From contig NZ_KB235930.1 in assembly GCF_000332295.1 (NCBI RefSeq), positions 4,615,895-4,679,894 of the forward strand: DNA of 64,000 nucleotides, read 5' to 3'. Shown here in pieces: positions 1 through 8,482 of this stretch; position 1 is the first letter of the stretch; every line of letters starts with the position of its first letter. The DNA comes from Fortiea contorta PCC 7126 (GTDB lineage: Bacteria; Cyanobacteriota; Cyanobacteriia; Cyanobacteriales; Nostocaceae). Position numbers and translations under genes: made by a program. The notes below the pieces were generated by a model. It saw nothing but the letters and a program-made list of their open reading frames with translations. It was not told where the DNA came from and searched no databases.

Positions 1-332
1 CCCCAGTTGTACCATCCGTGTAGCCAACTGAAGGTTTGGTGCGGGAGAATTGAGCAATTTTTCACCAAAAATTAACAGCCAATTCAGCCACCGCTCATCA
101 GTGATGCGATTTTCCATCCGCTGCAGATACTTCACAGCCCATTGCTTCCCTCTCCCCTGATACACACCCTCCAGCAGCTGAGTAAACATTAACTCCAAAT
201 CCGCGTTCGTGAGTTCAGGTAGCGAAACTACCACCTTGCGTCTACTGACAGCATGGAGAGAATGCATCTTCCGACTACCAAAGAAGCGCTTTAACCACTT
301 TCTGAGCCACCGAAATAGGCGCCTGAGCATCT
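1..332 (-). CDS. Hypothetical protein, paralog of the next gene (3' end outside window)
   Basis: Reading leftwards from an ATG at 330-332, the frame stays open to the window edge (about 110 codons). It begins MLRRLFRWLRKWLKRFFGS, a strongly basic amphipathic stretch, followed by a helical region containing ELMFTQLLEGVYQGRG and WLNWLLIFGEKLLNSP. The neighbouring gene at 522-1199 has the same layout (MLRRLVQWFKRFF, FLFNELLEGVHQVRG, WIEWLRRFGEKLLAS), so the two are tandem duplicates with clearly diverged sequence. The family is not one I can name. The basic N-terminus could bind membrane or nucleic acid, but that is only a guess. The C-terminal part is not in the window. Confidence 0.7.
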
Positions 333-490
333 ACCACTCTCTTAGATTTTGTTTCTACTAGATTGTAGCGATCGTTGTGTTAAAAAAGTGAGTATTTACG
401 TAAAAACCCAATAAGTGTATCACTATATCTTTAAAAAACTCAATATTGGGGGAGAGGAGAGGGGTTAGGGGCTAGTGAGTTTTGATGCTA

Positions 491-533
491 ACTTCACACT
501 TCATCCTTCATCCTTCATGCTTCATACTTCATC
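491..533. repeat. Heptamer tandem array (STRR-like), CTTCATC family
   Basis: Imperfect direct repeats of about 7-8 bp (CTTCATC, CTTCATG, CTTCATA) run head to tail. Read on the minus strand the unit is GATGAAG and contains TGA. The array overlaps the last codons and the stop codon (522-524) of the 225-aa hypothetical gene. Short tandemly repeated heptamers of this kind are known from heterocystous cyanobacteria. Confidence 0.8.
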
Positions 534-1199
534 GTTAACTTGGTTGGCGGCGTAGAATTGATTAATCAACGCTTGGATGATCGCTTCTGGATCATCTGTT
601 TCCAGCGCTAACTGTTGCGCCATCTGCTGGCACAAGTTTTCATCCTGCTGTAACATGACAAACAACTCTTCTAGAGTAATAGTTTGTTGCTCGTCTTCTG
701 GGGTAATTTCTGTGACATCTGTTTCTTCTGTGACTGAATAGCCATCCTCCAGAACAGGAGTTGCACTGATACCATCCGGCCCCGCATACTCCCATATGGG
801 TTCGCCTTGGTTGCGTGTTAATAGCTGCATTCCGATTTCGTAAGCGACATCACCCACATCACCCACACCCAAATCTCCTAGTTGTACCAATCGCATTGCT
901 AGTTCATTATTCGGGGCTGAAGATGCTAATAATTTTTCACCGAAGCGTCGTAACCACTCGATCCAGTGCTCTGTAGGGACGCGATGCTCTATTTTATCCA
1001 GCCATTTTTGCGCCCATGCTTGTCCCCGCACCTGATGTACCCCTTCTAAGAGTTCATTGAAGAGAAATTCCAAATCCGTATCGTTTAACACTGGCGCTGG
1101 TTCCTTTTGCACAACCCTCTGCGCTCTTGAGGATTTTGACTTGCTTCCAAACAAGCTTTGAAAAAACCTTTTGAACCACTGAACTAGCCGCCTGAGCAT
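522..1199 (-). CDS. Hypothetical protein, tandem paralog of the gene at the left edge
   Basis: 225 aa if started at the ATG at 1197-1199, which gives MLRRLVQWFKRFF and matches the start of its paralog; an ATG four codons upstream is also possible. Three parts can be seen: a basic amphipathic N-terminus (about residues 1-25), a helical middle with conserved Trp and Leu shared with the paralog (about 40-110), and an acidic Glu/Gln-rich C-terminal third (about 145-220). There is no membrane segment or catalytic motif I recognise. The last residues (NDEV) and the stop lie inside a heptamer repeat, so the C-terminus may have been set by repeat insertion. Function unknown. Confidence 0.7.
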   Translation of the reverse strand: MLRRLVQWFKRFFQSLFGSKSKSSRAQRVVQKEPAPVLNDTDLEFLFNELLEGVHQVRGQAWAQKWLDKIEHRVPTEHWIEWLRRFGEKLLASSAPNNELAMRLVQLGDLGVGDVGDVAYEIGMQLLTRNQGEPIWEYAGPDGISATPVLEDGYSVTEETDVTEITPEDEQQTITLEELFVMLQQDENLCQQMAQQLALETDDPEAIIQALINQFYAANQVNDEV

Positions 1200-1377
1200 G
1201 TGCTGCACCATTGAGTATTAGTTACCCTAAGATTGTAGCGATCGCACGCTACCATAGCGTCAATCAAAATTGTGATTTGTGAGTTGTCATTTCTCCCCTA
1301 TTCCCCAGTTCCCTGATGCTTTTGGGCTGAGTAGTTTACAATGATGAAGTCATAAACTCGACTGGGTGCTGCAATCC

Positions 1378-3225
1378 ATGTCCTACGAACCTCTGCACCA
1401 CAAGTACCGCCCGAAGAGTTTTGCTGAACTGGTGGGCCAAGAGGCGATCGCTACTACCCTCATAAACGCGATTCGATCCGCTAAAATTGCTCCGGCTTAT
1501 TTGTTTACTGGCCCCAGAGGTACGGGGAAAACTTCCAGCGCTCGAATTTTGGCTAAATCTCTCAATTGTCTGCAAAGTGATGTACCAACGCCTTCACCAT
1601 GCGGTGTCTGCGATGTTTGTCAGGGAATCACTAAAGGCTATTCTTTGGATGTAATTGAAATTGACGCCGCCAGCAACACAGGAGTTGATAATATTCGTGA
1701 GGTGATTGAGAAAGCGCAGTTTGCTCCTGTGCAGTGTCGTTACAAAGTTTATGTGATTGATGAATGTCACATGCTCAGTACTCAGGCATTCAATGCGCTA
1801 CTCAAGACACTAGAAGAACCACCGAAATATGTGGTGTTTGTCTTAGCTACAACCGACCCCCAGCGAGTGCTACCCACAATTATTTCTCGCTGTCAGCGGT
1901 TCGATTTTAGACGCATCAATTTAGCGGCGATGGTTAAACATTTGCGAGCGATCGCTGATAATGAAAAGATTTCTATCTCTGCTGATGCGGTGACATTGGT
2001 CGCCCAAATTGCTCAGGGAGGATTGCGGGATGCAGAAAGTCTGCTGGATCAATTAGCGCTGTTATCGGGAGAAGTAGTTCCCGATCGGGTGTGGGATTTA
2101 GTGGGTTCAGTCAGCGAGCGAGATTTATTAACTCTGCTAAATGCGATCGCTCAAGATCACCCAGAAACAGTCCTCGATTGTCTCCGAGCCATCCTCGATC
2201 GCGGACGAGAACCCCTGACAATTCTCCAAAATCTCGCCGCTACCTACCGCGATTTACTCATAGCCAAAACTGCACCCAACCGCCAAGATTTGGTTAGTTG
2301 TACCGAGCAAACTTGGCAAGCCTTAGTTGATTTTGCTCACAAGTTAGATATGAGCACAATTTTAGCAGGACAAAAACACCTCAGAGAAGCCGAACTGCAG
2401 CTGAAAAACACCACCCAGCCGCGTTTATGGTTGGAGGTAACATTACTCGGATTATTACCTAGCGCCAATTTCGCCCCACCTCGCTACACACCCCCAGCAG
2501 CAACCAACCATCACCGTGTCAACACCCCCATTCAAAATGGAACAACTCCCCATAGCGCCCCTCCAGCTAACTTAGCGCCGTCACCACCACCAGAAACCAT
2601 ATCTCTACCTCAACCACCTGCTGCAGAAAAACCTCTAACACCGCCAGAACCGATCACTTCACCCGCGCCAGAACTAGATGAAGCCATACAACATGATTTG
2701 ACTCAAATTTGGCAACAAGTATTAGGTAATATTCAGCAAATTCCTAAACGAGAATTGCTGCGTCAAATGTGTGACCTGATTGAGTTTGACGGTAATTTTG
2801 CTCGTGTCGGCGTCAAATCAGCTTGGTTAAAAAGAGTACAATCTGATTTGTTGATGATCACCACAGCTTTTAACCACACCTTTCAACGTGAAATCAACGT
2901 CAGTTTGGAAACAGGAACTGGTTCCACCCCCACCACAGCCAAAAAAGCACCCACTCCCCAAAACTCCACCCGCGCACAGCAACCAGCCCCCCCTCCAGCG
3001 CCATCACCAGCGCCACCCCCACCCCCAAAAATCGACTCATCACCCCCACCCAAACCCCAACCACCTCTAGCAAACTGGGAACATGACGAAGCCACAACCG
3101 CAGCTCAACGTTTAGCAGAGTTTTTCCAAGGTCAAATTGTCCGCCTGTCTGATGATGCATTAGACTTATCGGAGCCGATGACTTCCTCTGATTTGATATA
3201 TGAATTAGATATTGATGATGATTAA
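1378..3225 (+). CDS. dnaX: DNA polymerase III subunit gamma/tau
   Basis: 615 aa. This is the clamp-loader ATPase subunit that loads the sliding clamp and couples the replisome. The start at ATG 1378 gives MSYEPLHHKYRPKSF, the usual family N-terminus; an upstream in-frame start at 1366 only adds four residues. Walker A is GPRGTGKTS (about residues 45-53). A zinc-binding module follows with Cys in CLQSD...CGVCDVC. Walker B reads VYVIDECHML, and the sensor region ISRCQRFDFR is present. After about residue 360 the chain turns into a Pro-rich, low-complexity linker with a short folded tau-like segment near 440-510. The ATPase region is uninterrupted by an intein, although some cyanobacterial dnaX genes carry one. 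It is monocistronic as far as can be seen. Confidence 0.95.
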   Translation: MSYEPLHHKYRPKSFAELVGQEAIATTLINAIRSAKIAPAYLFTGPRGTGKTSSARILAKSLNCLQSDVPTPSPCGVCDVCQGITKGYSLDVIEIDAASNTGVDNIREVIEKAQFAPVQCRYKVYVIDECHMLSTQAFNALLKTLEEPPKYVVFVLATTDPQRVLPTIISRCQRFDFRRINLAAMVKHLRAIADNEKISISADAVTLVAQIAQGGLRDAESLLDQLALLSGEVVPDRVWDLVGSVSERDLLTLLNAIAQDHPETVLDCLRAILDRGREPLTILQNLAATYRDLLIAKTAPNRQDLVSCTEQTWQALVDFAHKLDMSTILAGQKHLREAELQLKNTTQPRLWLEVTLLGLLPSANFAPPRYTPPAATNHHRVNTPIQNGTTPHSAPPANLAPSPPPETISLPQPPAAEKPLTPPEPITSPAPELDEAIQHDLTQIWQQVLGNIQQIPKRELLRQMCDLIEFDGNFARVGVKSAWLKRVQSDLLMITTAFNHTFQREINVSLETGTGSTPTTAKKAPTPQNSTRAQQPAPPPAPSPAPPPPPKIDSSPPPKPQPPLANWEHDEATTAAQRLAEFFQGQIVRLSDDALDLSEPMTSSDLIYELDIDDD

Positions 3226-3456
3226 GAGATGATTTGTAGAGTAAATGTATGGTATGTTGTCGCCAAGCGCCGCACCGTCAAGAATTTAAGGTGCGTTAGG
3301 AACGAGAGTACGGCGCCAAGATCAAGCGGTGCGTTACGGCAATTTATACTGTTGCTCATACCCAAATGCTGTTACTCCCGTAACACACCCTACGGAATAT
3401 TTACTGTTCCCTATTCCCTGTTCCCTATCCCCACTGGAAGACTTGTTCAGCAAGCC

Positions 3457-4752
3457 CTATTTAAATATCAAATCCAAGCGCTGCTGGCTGGCTTCTAGGG
3501 CTGCAGTGGGAGACATTTTTCTTAATAATACAGCTTCAATGGCACGACCTAAATTTTCAGAAATGCGATTATAAGCGGGAAAATTGGGACGCGATCGCCC
3601 ATATTTAGCTTGGTCTAAAAACACTTGAACTTGGGGTAATTTCTGGATAAATTCTTGATATTTGGCACTTTGTCGAGACTTTAAATTCACAGGTAAATAG
3701 CCAGTTCCTTTAGCTAATTCTGTCTGAAATTCTGCACTTAAAACATATTCAGCAAATTTAAAAGCCGCTTGTTCTCTTTGACGATGAGTTTTGAAAAAAA
3801 ACAAATTCTCTCCACCAATGCTAGTAGCAGGTTTTTGGGCTATGGGAATTGGGAACACAGCAAAATCAACACCAGTTGCTTGTAATTCTCCCAAAGACCA
3901 AGGGCCATTTAATTGCATGGCGATTTTACCAGCTAGTAAGTCTGCTGTTTCATAGCCCCGTTCTGGTGCAGATAATACAGCCGCACCACTTGTAATTAAA
4001 TCACGCCAAAATTCTAAAGCAGCGATCGCTGGTTGAGAATCTTGCAACACTACCCCAGCCGCACTGGGAGAATCACTATTGACCAATTCACCGCCACTAC
4101 TCCACATAAATGGTAGCCAAGTAAAGACAGTAAATTCTCCTTTACCTAAAGGTAGCCCCATTCCGTATTGATCTATGCGTCCATCACTATTAATATCACG
4201 AGTTAATTTCTCAGCAGTTTGTTTTAACTCTTCCCAAGTCCGGGGTAAATTAGTAATTCCTGCGGCTTGAAATAAGCTCGGACGATAAAAAATCCCGACG
4301 TTATTTGTCGCAAAAGGTATAGACCAAATCTGACGTTTATACGTCATACCCGCGAATAAACTAGGGTCAATTTCCGCTTTTATTGGTGAATTTTCCAGAA
4401 ATTTATCTAAAGGAATCAAAGCATTTAAATCAACTAACTGACCAGCGATCGTCGGGTTATACCACAATAAATCTGGAGGCGCATTTCCCACAACTGCTGT
4501 GAGAATCTTGGGCATTTGTTGATCCTGTTGCCCAATATAAAGTGACTCGACTTGAATATGGGGATGGTTTTGATTAAAGTTATCTATCAATTTTTGTAAG
4601 ACATCTCGATTGGCAGGCGGATTCACTCCATGCCATAAAGTAATATGAACGACTTGACTATCTTTAACTCTCGGCAAAATTGTTGAAAATACACTTACAG
4701 CTAAGATGCTCAAAAGCAATAAAAGTAGCCAGTTTCTTAGGGAATGTATCAT
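3457..4752 (-). CDS. ABC transporter extracellular solute-binding protein, family 1 (sugar type)
   Basis: 431 aa. A hydrophobic N-terminus (RNWLLLLLLSILAVSVFST) acts as signal peptide or anchor; no lipobox cysteine is seen. The mature part starts with HITLWHG and has the UgpB/MalE-like layout: AVVGNAPPDLLWY, IPFATNNVGIFYRP, a calcium-loop-like DINSDGRIDQYG, and a C-terminal half with QLNGPWSLGELQ and the SIGGENLFFF segment. The expected role is capture of a sugar or glycerol-phosphate-type ligand in the periplasm for an ABC importer. No permease or ATPase gene is adjacent, so it must work with components encoded elsewhere. The ligand cannot be read from the sequence. Confidence 0.88.
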   Translation of the reverse strand: MIHSLRNWLLLLLLSILAVSVFSTILPRVKDSQVVHITLWHGVNPPANRDVLQKLIDNFNQNHPHIQVESLYIGQQDQQMPKILTAVVGNAPPDLLWYNPTIAGQLVDLNALIPLDKFLENSPIKAEIDPSLFAGMTYKRQIWSIPFATNNVGIFYRPSLFQAAGITNLPRTWEELKQTAEKLTRDINSDGRIDQYGMGLPLGKGEFTVFTWLPFMWSSGGELVNSDSPSAAGVVLQDSQPAIAALEFWRDLITSGAAVLSAPERGYETADLLAGKIAMQLNGPWSLGELQATGVDFAVFPIPIAQKPATSIGGENLFFFKTHRQREQAAFKFAEYVLSAEFQTELAKGTGYLPVNLKSRQSAKYQEFIQKLPQVQVFLDQAKYGRSRPNFPAYNRISENLGRAIEAVLLRKMSPTAALEASQQRLDLIFK

Positions 4753-4861
4753 TGTTTCTTTATGATTTGTTATTTCGTTATCTCTCCCTCACCTCCCCAC
4801 CCCTGATTAGCCTGAATGGGTATATCCTAATTTTGTCAGCACGTTTAAATAAGTTCAGATT

Positions 4862-5632
4862 ATGGCGGGACATAGTAAATGGGCAAATATTAAGCGTCAG
4901 AAAGCGGTAGTGGATGCTAAGAGGGGAAAAACTTTTACTCAGCTGTCGCGGGCGATTATTGTGGCGGCTAGAAGTGGTATACCTGATCCATCAGGAAATT
5001 TTCAGCTGCGGACAGCGATTGACAAGGCTAAGGCTGCGGGTATTCCTAACGAAAATATTGAAAGAGCGATCGCTAAAGGTGCAGGTACATTCGGCTCTGA
5101 TCATCATAGCTTAGAAGCGATTCGCTACGAGGGCTACGGCATAGGTGGTGTAGCAATTTTAATTGAAGCCCTGACGGATAACCGTAATCGAACTGCGGCT
5201 GACTTGCGGGCAGCTTTGAGTAAAAATGGTGGCAATTTGGGAGAAACAGGTTGCGTTAGCTGGATGTTCGCCCAAAAGGGTGTGTGTGTGGTATCGGGAA
5301 TAGTCGATGAGGAACTGCTGTTAGAAGCTTCCCTCGAAGGCGGTGCGGATTATTATGAAATGTCTGCAGACGAAATCGCCGAAGTGTTTACCGAAATTGA
5401 AAATTTAGAAACTCTACAGCAAACACTCAAAGAAAAAAGTTTTTCAGTTACTGATGTCGAATTACGCTGGATTCCCAGTAATTATGTTGAGATTATTGAT
5501 CCAGAGCAAGCGCGATCGCTCTTGAAGTTAATTGATACTCTAGAGGCATTAGATGATGTGCAAAATGTCACATCTAATTTGGAAATGGCAGAAGAACTGA
5601 TGGGGAGGTGGGGGGATGGGGAGGTGGGGTGA
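4862..5632 (+). CDS. YebC/PmpR family protein
   Basis: 256 aa. The N-terminus MAGHSKWANIKRQK is diagnostic of the YebC family. The family includes DNA-binding regulators and proteins that help ribosomes pass difficult proline stretches; which role applies here is not visible. The three-domain layout is complete: GIPDPSGNFQLRTAIDKAK, then YEGYGIGGVAILIEALTDN, then the C-terminal SNLEMAEELM. The last ten residues (MGRWGDGEVG) and the TGA stop are translated from the G-rich 8-bp repeat that begins at 5602. The normal gene end has therefore been overwritten by the repeat. Family length is otherwise normal. Confidence 0.93.
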   Translation: MAGHSKWANIKRQKAVVDAKRGKTFTQLSRAIIVAARSGIPDPSGNFQLRTAIDKAKAAGIPNENIERAIAKGAGTFGSDHHSLEAIRYEGYGIGGVAILIEALTDNRNRTAADLRAALSKNGGNLGETGCVSWMFAQKGVCVVSGIVDEELLLEASLEGGADYYEMSADEIAEVFTEIENLETLQQTLKEKSFSVTDVELRWIPSNYVEIIDPEQARSLLKLIDTLEALDDVQNVTSNLEMAEELMGRWGDGEVG

Positions 5633-5774
5633 TGGGGTGATGGGGGGATGGGGGGATGGGGGGATGGGGGGATGGGGGGATGGGGGGATGGGGGGATGGG
5701 GGGATGGGGGGATGGGGGGATGGGGTGATGGGGAGGTGGGGTGATGGGGTGATGGGGTGATGGGGTGATGGGGC
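5602..5774. repeat. G-rich 8-bp tandem array (TGGGGGGA / TGGGGTGA units)
   Basis: About twenty head-to-tail units of roughly 8 bp, mostly TGGGGGGA with TGGGGTGA and GGGGAGGT variants. The plus strand has many consecutive G4-G6 runs, so G-quadruplex formation is plausible. The array starts inside the 3' end of the yebC homologue. Its first 20 bases (5602-5621) are the exact reverse complement of 6000-6019. Confidence 0.9.
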
Positions 5775-5921
5775 GAGCCTTTGAGCCTGAAGCGTGAGCC
5801 TTTGAGCCTGAAGCGTGAGCCTCTGAACCTGAAGCGTGAGCCTTTGAACCTGAAGCGTGAGCCTTTGAGCCTCAAGCGTCAGCCTTTGAACCTCAAGCGT
5901 CAGCCTTTGAGCCTCAAGCTT
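5775..5921. repeat. Seven tandem copies of a 21-bp unit
   Basis: Seven consecutive 21-bp units beginning GAGCCTTTGA and ending AAGCGT, with single-base variants (CAGCCTTTGA in the last two units, AAGCTT at the very end). Because 21 is a multiple of three, reading frames stay open on both strands and give false ORFs such as (PLSLKRE)n. It lies in a 474-bp gap between yebC and the FAD hydroxylase gene and is flanked by the G-rich and C-rich blocks. Confidence 0.9.
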
Positions 5922-5968
5922 GGACTTCAGAACTCAAAACATCCTATTCAGAACCCAAAGCTTCCGTC

Positions 5969-6046
5969 CCATCCCCCCACCTCCCCATCTCCCCATCTCC
6001 CCATCCCCCCACCTCCCCACACTCCCCACCTCCCCACACCCCCATT
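5969..6046. repeat. C-rich block complementary to the upstream G-rich array
   Basis: Consecutive CCCCATCT, CCCCACCT and CCCCACAC units. The segment 6000-6019 is a perfect inverted copy of 5602-5621, so transcripts or single strands of this gap could fold into a long G/C-rich stem with the 21-bp repeats in the loop. Confidence 0.8.
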
Positions 6047-6106
6047 TGCTCTAACAAGGGCGATCGCGTAAAAATAATAAATAAATTGCTGTAATTTCTC
6101 TTAACA

Positions 6107-7366
6107 ATGCCGCTAATGCAGCTGTCTCCAACCCCCTCCCCACTCTCAATACCAACGGACAAGCGGGGATTCGATTATGATTTGGTTATTGTGGGCGGCG
6201 GGATTACTGGATTAACCCTAGCCGCAGCTTTAAAGGATTCTGGCTTGAGTGTATTGCTGATCGAAGCCAAGGTCGCATCAGCCGCTGTCGCTAAAGGACA
6301 AGCCTATGCGGTGCATATGCTTTCGGCGTTGATTTACCAAGGAATTGGCGTTTGGGACAAAATGTTACCCCAAATCGCTAAATATCGCCAAGTTCGCCTT
6401 TCTGATGGTGATTATTCCCAAGTGGTGGAATTTACCACCAGCGATTTAGGTACGCCGGAGTTGGGTTATGTGGCGGAACACCAAGCGCTGCTGGAGCCTT
6501 TGCAAGAGTTTGTCCAAGATTGTCGCCATGTGACTTATCTGTGTCCAGCGGAAGTTGTCAAGACAGACTACCAGACGGAAATGGTAGCCGTTGATATCAA
6601 AATTGCTGGGGAAATACGGACAATCCGCAGTAAATTATTGGTAGCCGCTGATGGGTCGCGATCGCCAATTCGCCAAGCGGCGGGAATTAAAACCTTGGGC
6701 TGGAAGTATTGGCAATCATGCATTGTGGCGTTTGTCAAGCCTGAAAAACCCCATAATGATACAGCCTACGAAAAATTTTGGACTAGCGGCCCCTTTGCGA
6801 TTTTACCTCTGCCAGGGAACCGCTGCCGAATTGTCTGGACAGCACCCCATGAAGAAGCAAAAGCTTTGTGTGCTTTGGATGACGAACAATTTTTAGCGGA
6901 ACTCAGCCGTCGCTATGGTGATCATATGGGTAAGTTGGAGTTATTGGGCGATCGCTTTATTTTCCCGGTACAACTAATGCAAAGCGATCGTTATGTCCTC
7001 CCTCGACTGGCTTTAATTGGTGACGCTGCTCACAATTGTCATCCTGTAGGTGGACAAGGTTTAAATTTGGGGATTCGAGACGCAGCTGCTTTAGCGCAAG
7101 TCCTCGAATCAGCAACCCTCGCGGCTGAAGATATCGGCAAAATTCAAGTCCTCAAACGCTACGAACGCTGGCGCCAGTTAGAAAATCTGACAATTTTAGG
7201 TTTTACCGATTTGTTAGACAGGGTATTTTCCAATAACTTTTTACCAATTTTGCTAGCTCGACGCCTGGGTTTATGGATTATGCGCCGATTACCTGCATTG
7301 AAAGTTTTCACTCTCAAATTGATGATTGGTTTGAAGGGACAGACTCCAGAATTAGCGAAGCGGTAA
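6107..7366 (+). CDS. FAD-dependent hydroxylase, UbiH/COQ6 family
   Basis: 419 aa. The N-terminal dinucleotide-binding motif is DLVIVGGGITGLTLAAAL followed by LLIEA. The second FAD motif of the family is GDAAHNCHPVGGQGLNLGI (about residues 305-323), and the intermediate motif VAADGSRSPIRQ is present. The family carries out aromatic-ring hydroxylation of quinone precursors. In cyanobacteria, members are thought to act in plastoquinone-type ring metabolism, but the substrate cannot be fixed from sequence. ATG 6107 gives a short non-conserved leader before the FAD domain, so a slightly later start is possible. It stands alone, downstream of the repeat block. Confidence 0.88.
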   Translation: MPLMQLSPTPSPLSIPTDKRGFDYDLVIVGGGITGLTLAAALKDSGLSVLLIEAKVASAAVAKGQAYAVHMLSALIYQGIGVWDKMLPQIAKYRQVRLSDGDYSQVVEFTTSDLGTPELGYVAEHQALLEPLQEFVQDCRHVTYLCPAEVVKTDYQTEMVAVDIKIAGEIRTIRSKLLVAADGSRSPIRQAAGIKTLGWKYWQSCIVAFVKPEKPHNDTAYEKFWTSGPFAILPLPGNRCRIVWTAPHEEAKALCALDDEQFLAELSRRYGDHMGKLELLGDRFIFPVQLMQSDRYVLPRLALIGDAAHNCHPVGGQGLNLGIRDAAALAQVLESATLAAEDIGKIQVLKRYERWRQLENLTILGFTDLLDRVFSNNFLPILLARRLGLWIMRRLPALKVFTLKLMIGLKGQTPELAKR

Positions 7367-7387
7367 AATCACCTAACCATCTATGTG

Positions 7388-7410
7388 GAGGCGTTGCCAT
7401 GCAACGCCTC
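7388..7410. repeat. Palindromic hairpin element, GAGGCGTTGC-CAT-GCAACGCCTC
   Basis: A perfect 10-bp stem with a CAT loop sits 22 bp after the FAD hydroxylase stop. It may act as a terminator-like hairpin but has no strong T tract. It shares its design with the hairpins at 45856-45885 and 50741-50765, pointing to a dispersed repeat family. Confidence 0.75.
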
Positions 7411-8017
7411 TAATATATCGCAATTAATATGAAATGGTGATTTTTTTAGTTAATCGAACCTTTATAATTTCCACATCAATTTTTATTGTTTATTGTTGAT
7501 GTTTTTATACAACTTGATGTTGACAAACAAAATTTATTGCAGTCAGTCCTAGTCTAAGTTTTGCCCAACTTATCACTGACAATCTATCTTGTTGATGTGA
7601 AATAAATTATATTTCACCAATAATTATTTTCTCTTATATTAAAAATTTAAATATTAATTCAGGCTCGATTTTTTGTTTAATAGCCAACAAATTTTGTAGA
7701 TTGTTGTTACGGCAGTGCGTAAACTAGGTGCATCTCATTAGTTCTGACGTGTATTAGTTTGTAGTGAGGGCTTTAGTCTTCGTTGTTATCGCTTAAACAC
7801 TGACTACAAATTCATCAAAATTAATGGGACAGACTACTAGTGATGCGTTTCATTGTTCGGTAAAATTCCTATTTTATTTTGGGGATATGGATGAGTAATT
7901 TTGCTGCTTTGAGAGCGCAAAGTTTTTCCTCAATAATTTAGGACTTTTATAGAGCTATCAATTCATCATCGAAACAACATGTTTTCTTGGACAATCTCAT
8001 AATTTGGTTAAATTGTC
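7411..8017. other. AT-rich intergenic region with no recognised gene
   Basis: About 600 bp between the palindrome and the next gene. I see only short frames (the longest plausible one from 7890 is about 16 codons), AT-rich stretches and no RNA fold that I recognise. It may hold the promoter of the gene at 8018. Confidence 0.5.
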
Positions 8018-8482
8018 ATGCTTAAATTTATCGCTCCCAATGAAATTCAAATAGAATTATCCTGGAAAAGAGCACTGGGTTGTAACAGCAAAGACCCGGT
8101 AAAATTCGGTGATATCACTGTCATTCTTAACGGAGATTTGCTCTGCTACCACGATTTATATCATCTAGAAGTTTCCTGTTTAAAAAGAATCAAAATGGGA
8201 AAATATCAAGTAAGTGGAATTCATGGAATCAATTCGCCAATATTTCATGATGAACCAATTGTCGCTGAATATAGCGGTCTTTTAGATGAAGCTCGTGTAG
8301 CATTTCATGAATGCCTAACTCGCACAACAATTTTTAATACACTCAAGTTGTTAGGCTGGATGATTTGGTTAATTACACAGCGCATAAATCCCATTGGCGT
8401 TTTAATTGAGCACTTGCGGGTATTAAATCGTGACATTCTTTTTTTACATGGAAAAAATAAATTAATTGCTCGATTAAGATAA
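8018..8482 (+). CDS. Hypothetical protein
   Basis: 154 aa from ATG 8018. The N-terminal half looks like a beta-rich soluble domain (LKFIAPNEIQIELSWKRA, FGDITVILNGDLLCYHD). The C-terminal half has a hydrophobic segment (LLGWMIWLITQRINPIGVLI, about 110-130) that may be an amphipathic or membrane-associated helix. I recognise no family. It is flanked by long AT-rich gaps on both sides and is not part of an obvious operon. The codon usage looks ordinary for the region, so I keep it as a gene with moderate confidence. Confidence 0.55.
   Translation: MLKFIAPNEIQIELSWKRALGCNSKDPVKFGDITVILNGDLLCYHDLYHLEVSCLKRIKMGKYQVSGIHGINSPIFHDEPIVAEYSGLLDEARVAFHECLTRTTIFNTLKLLGWMIWLITQRINPIGVLIEHLRVLNRDILFLHGKNKLIARLR

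Noticed and set aside
2883-3160. Open frames on the strand opposite the Pro-rich part of dnaX
   Set aside because: They arise from CCA/CCC-rich codons read backwards; low-complexity Gly/Val-rich products with no start signal.
1378-3225. Intein in DnaX
   Set aside because: The ATPase domain reads continuously through Walker A, Walker B and sensor motifs; no insertion is present.
3229-3574. Two overlapping plus-strand frames after dnaX
   Set aside because: They run over repeat-like intergenic text ('gtgcgtta', 'ttccctattccc') and into the end of the solute-binding gene on the other strand; no ribosome site.
5549-6071. Pro- and Lys/Arg-rich frames on both strands around the yebC end
   Set aside because: The 21-bp repeat length keeps both strands open; the products are pure repeat peptides.
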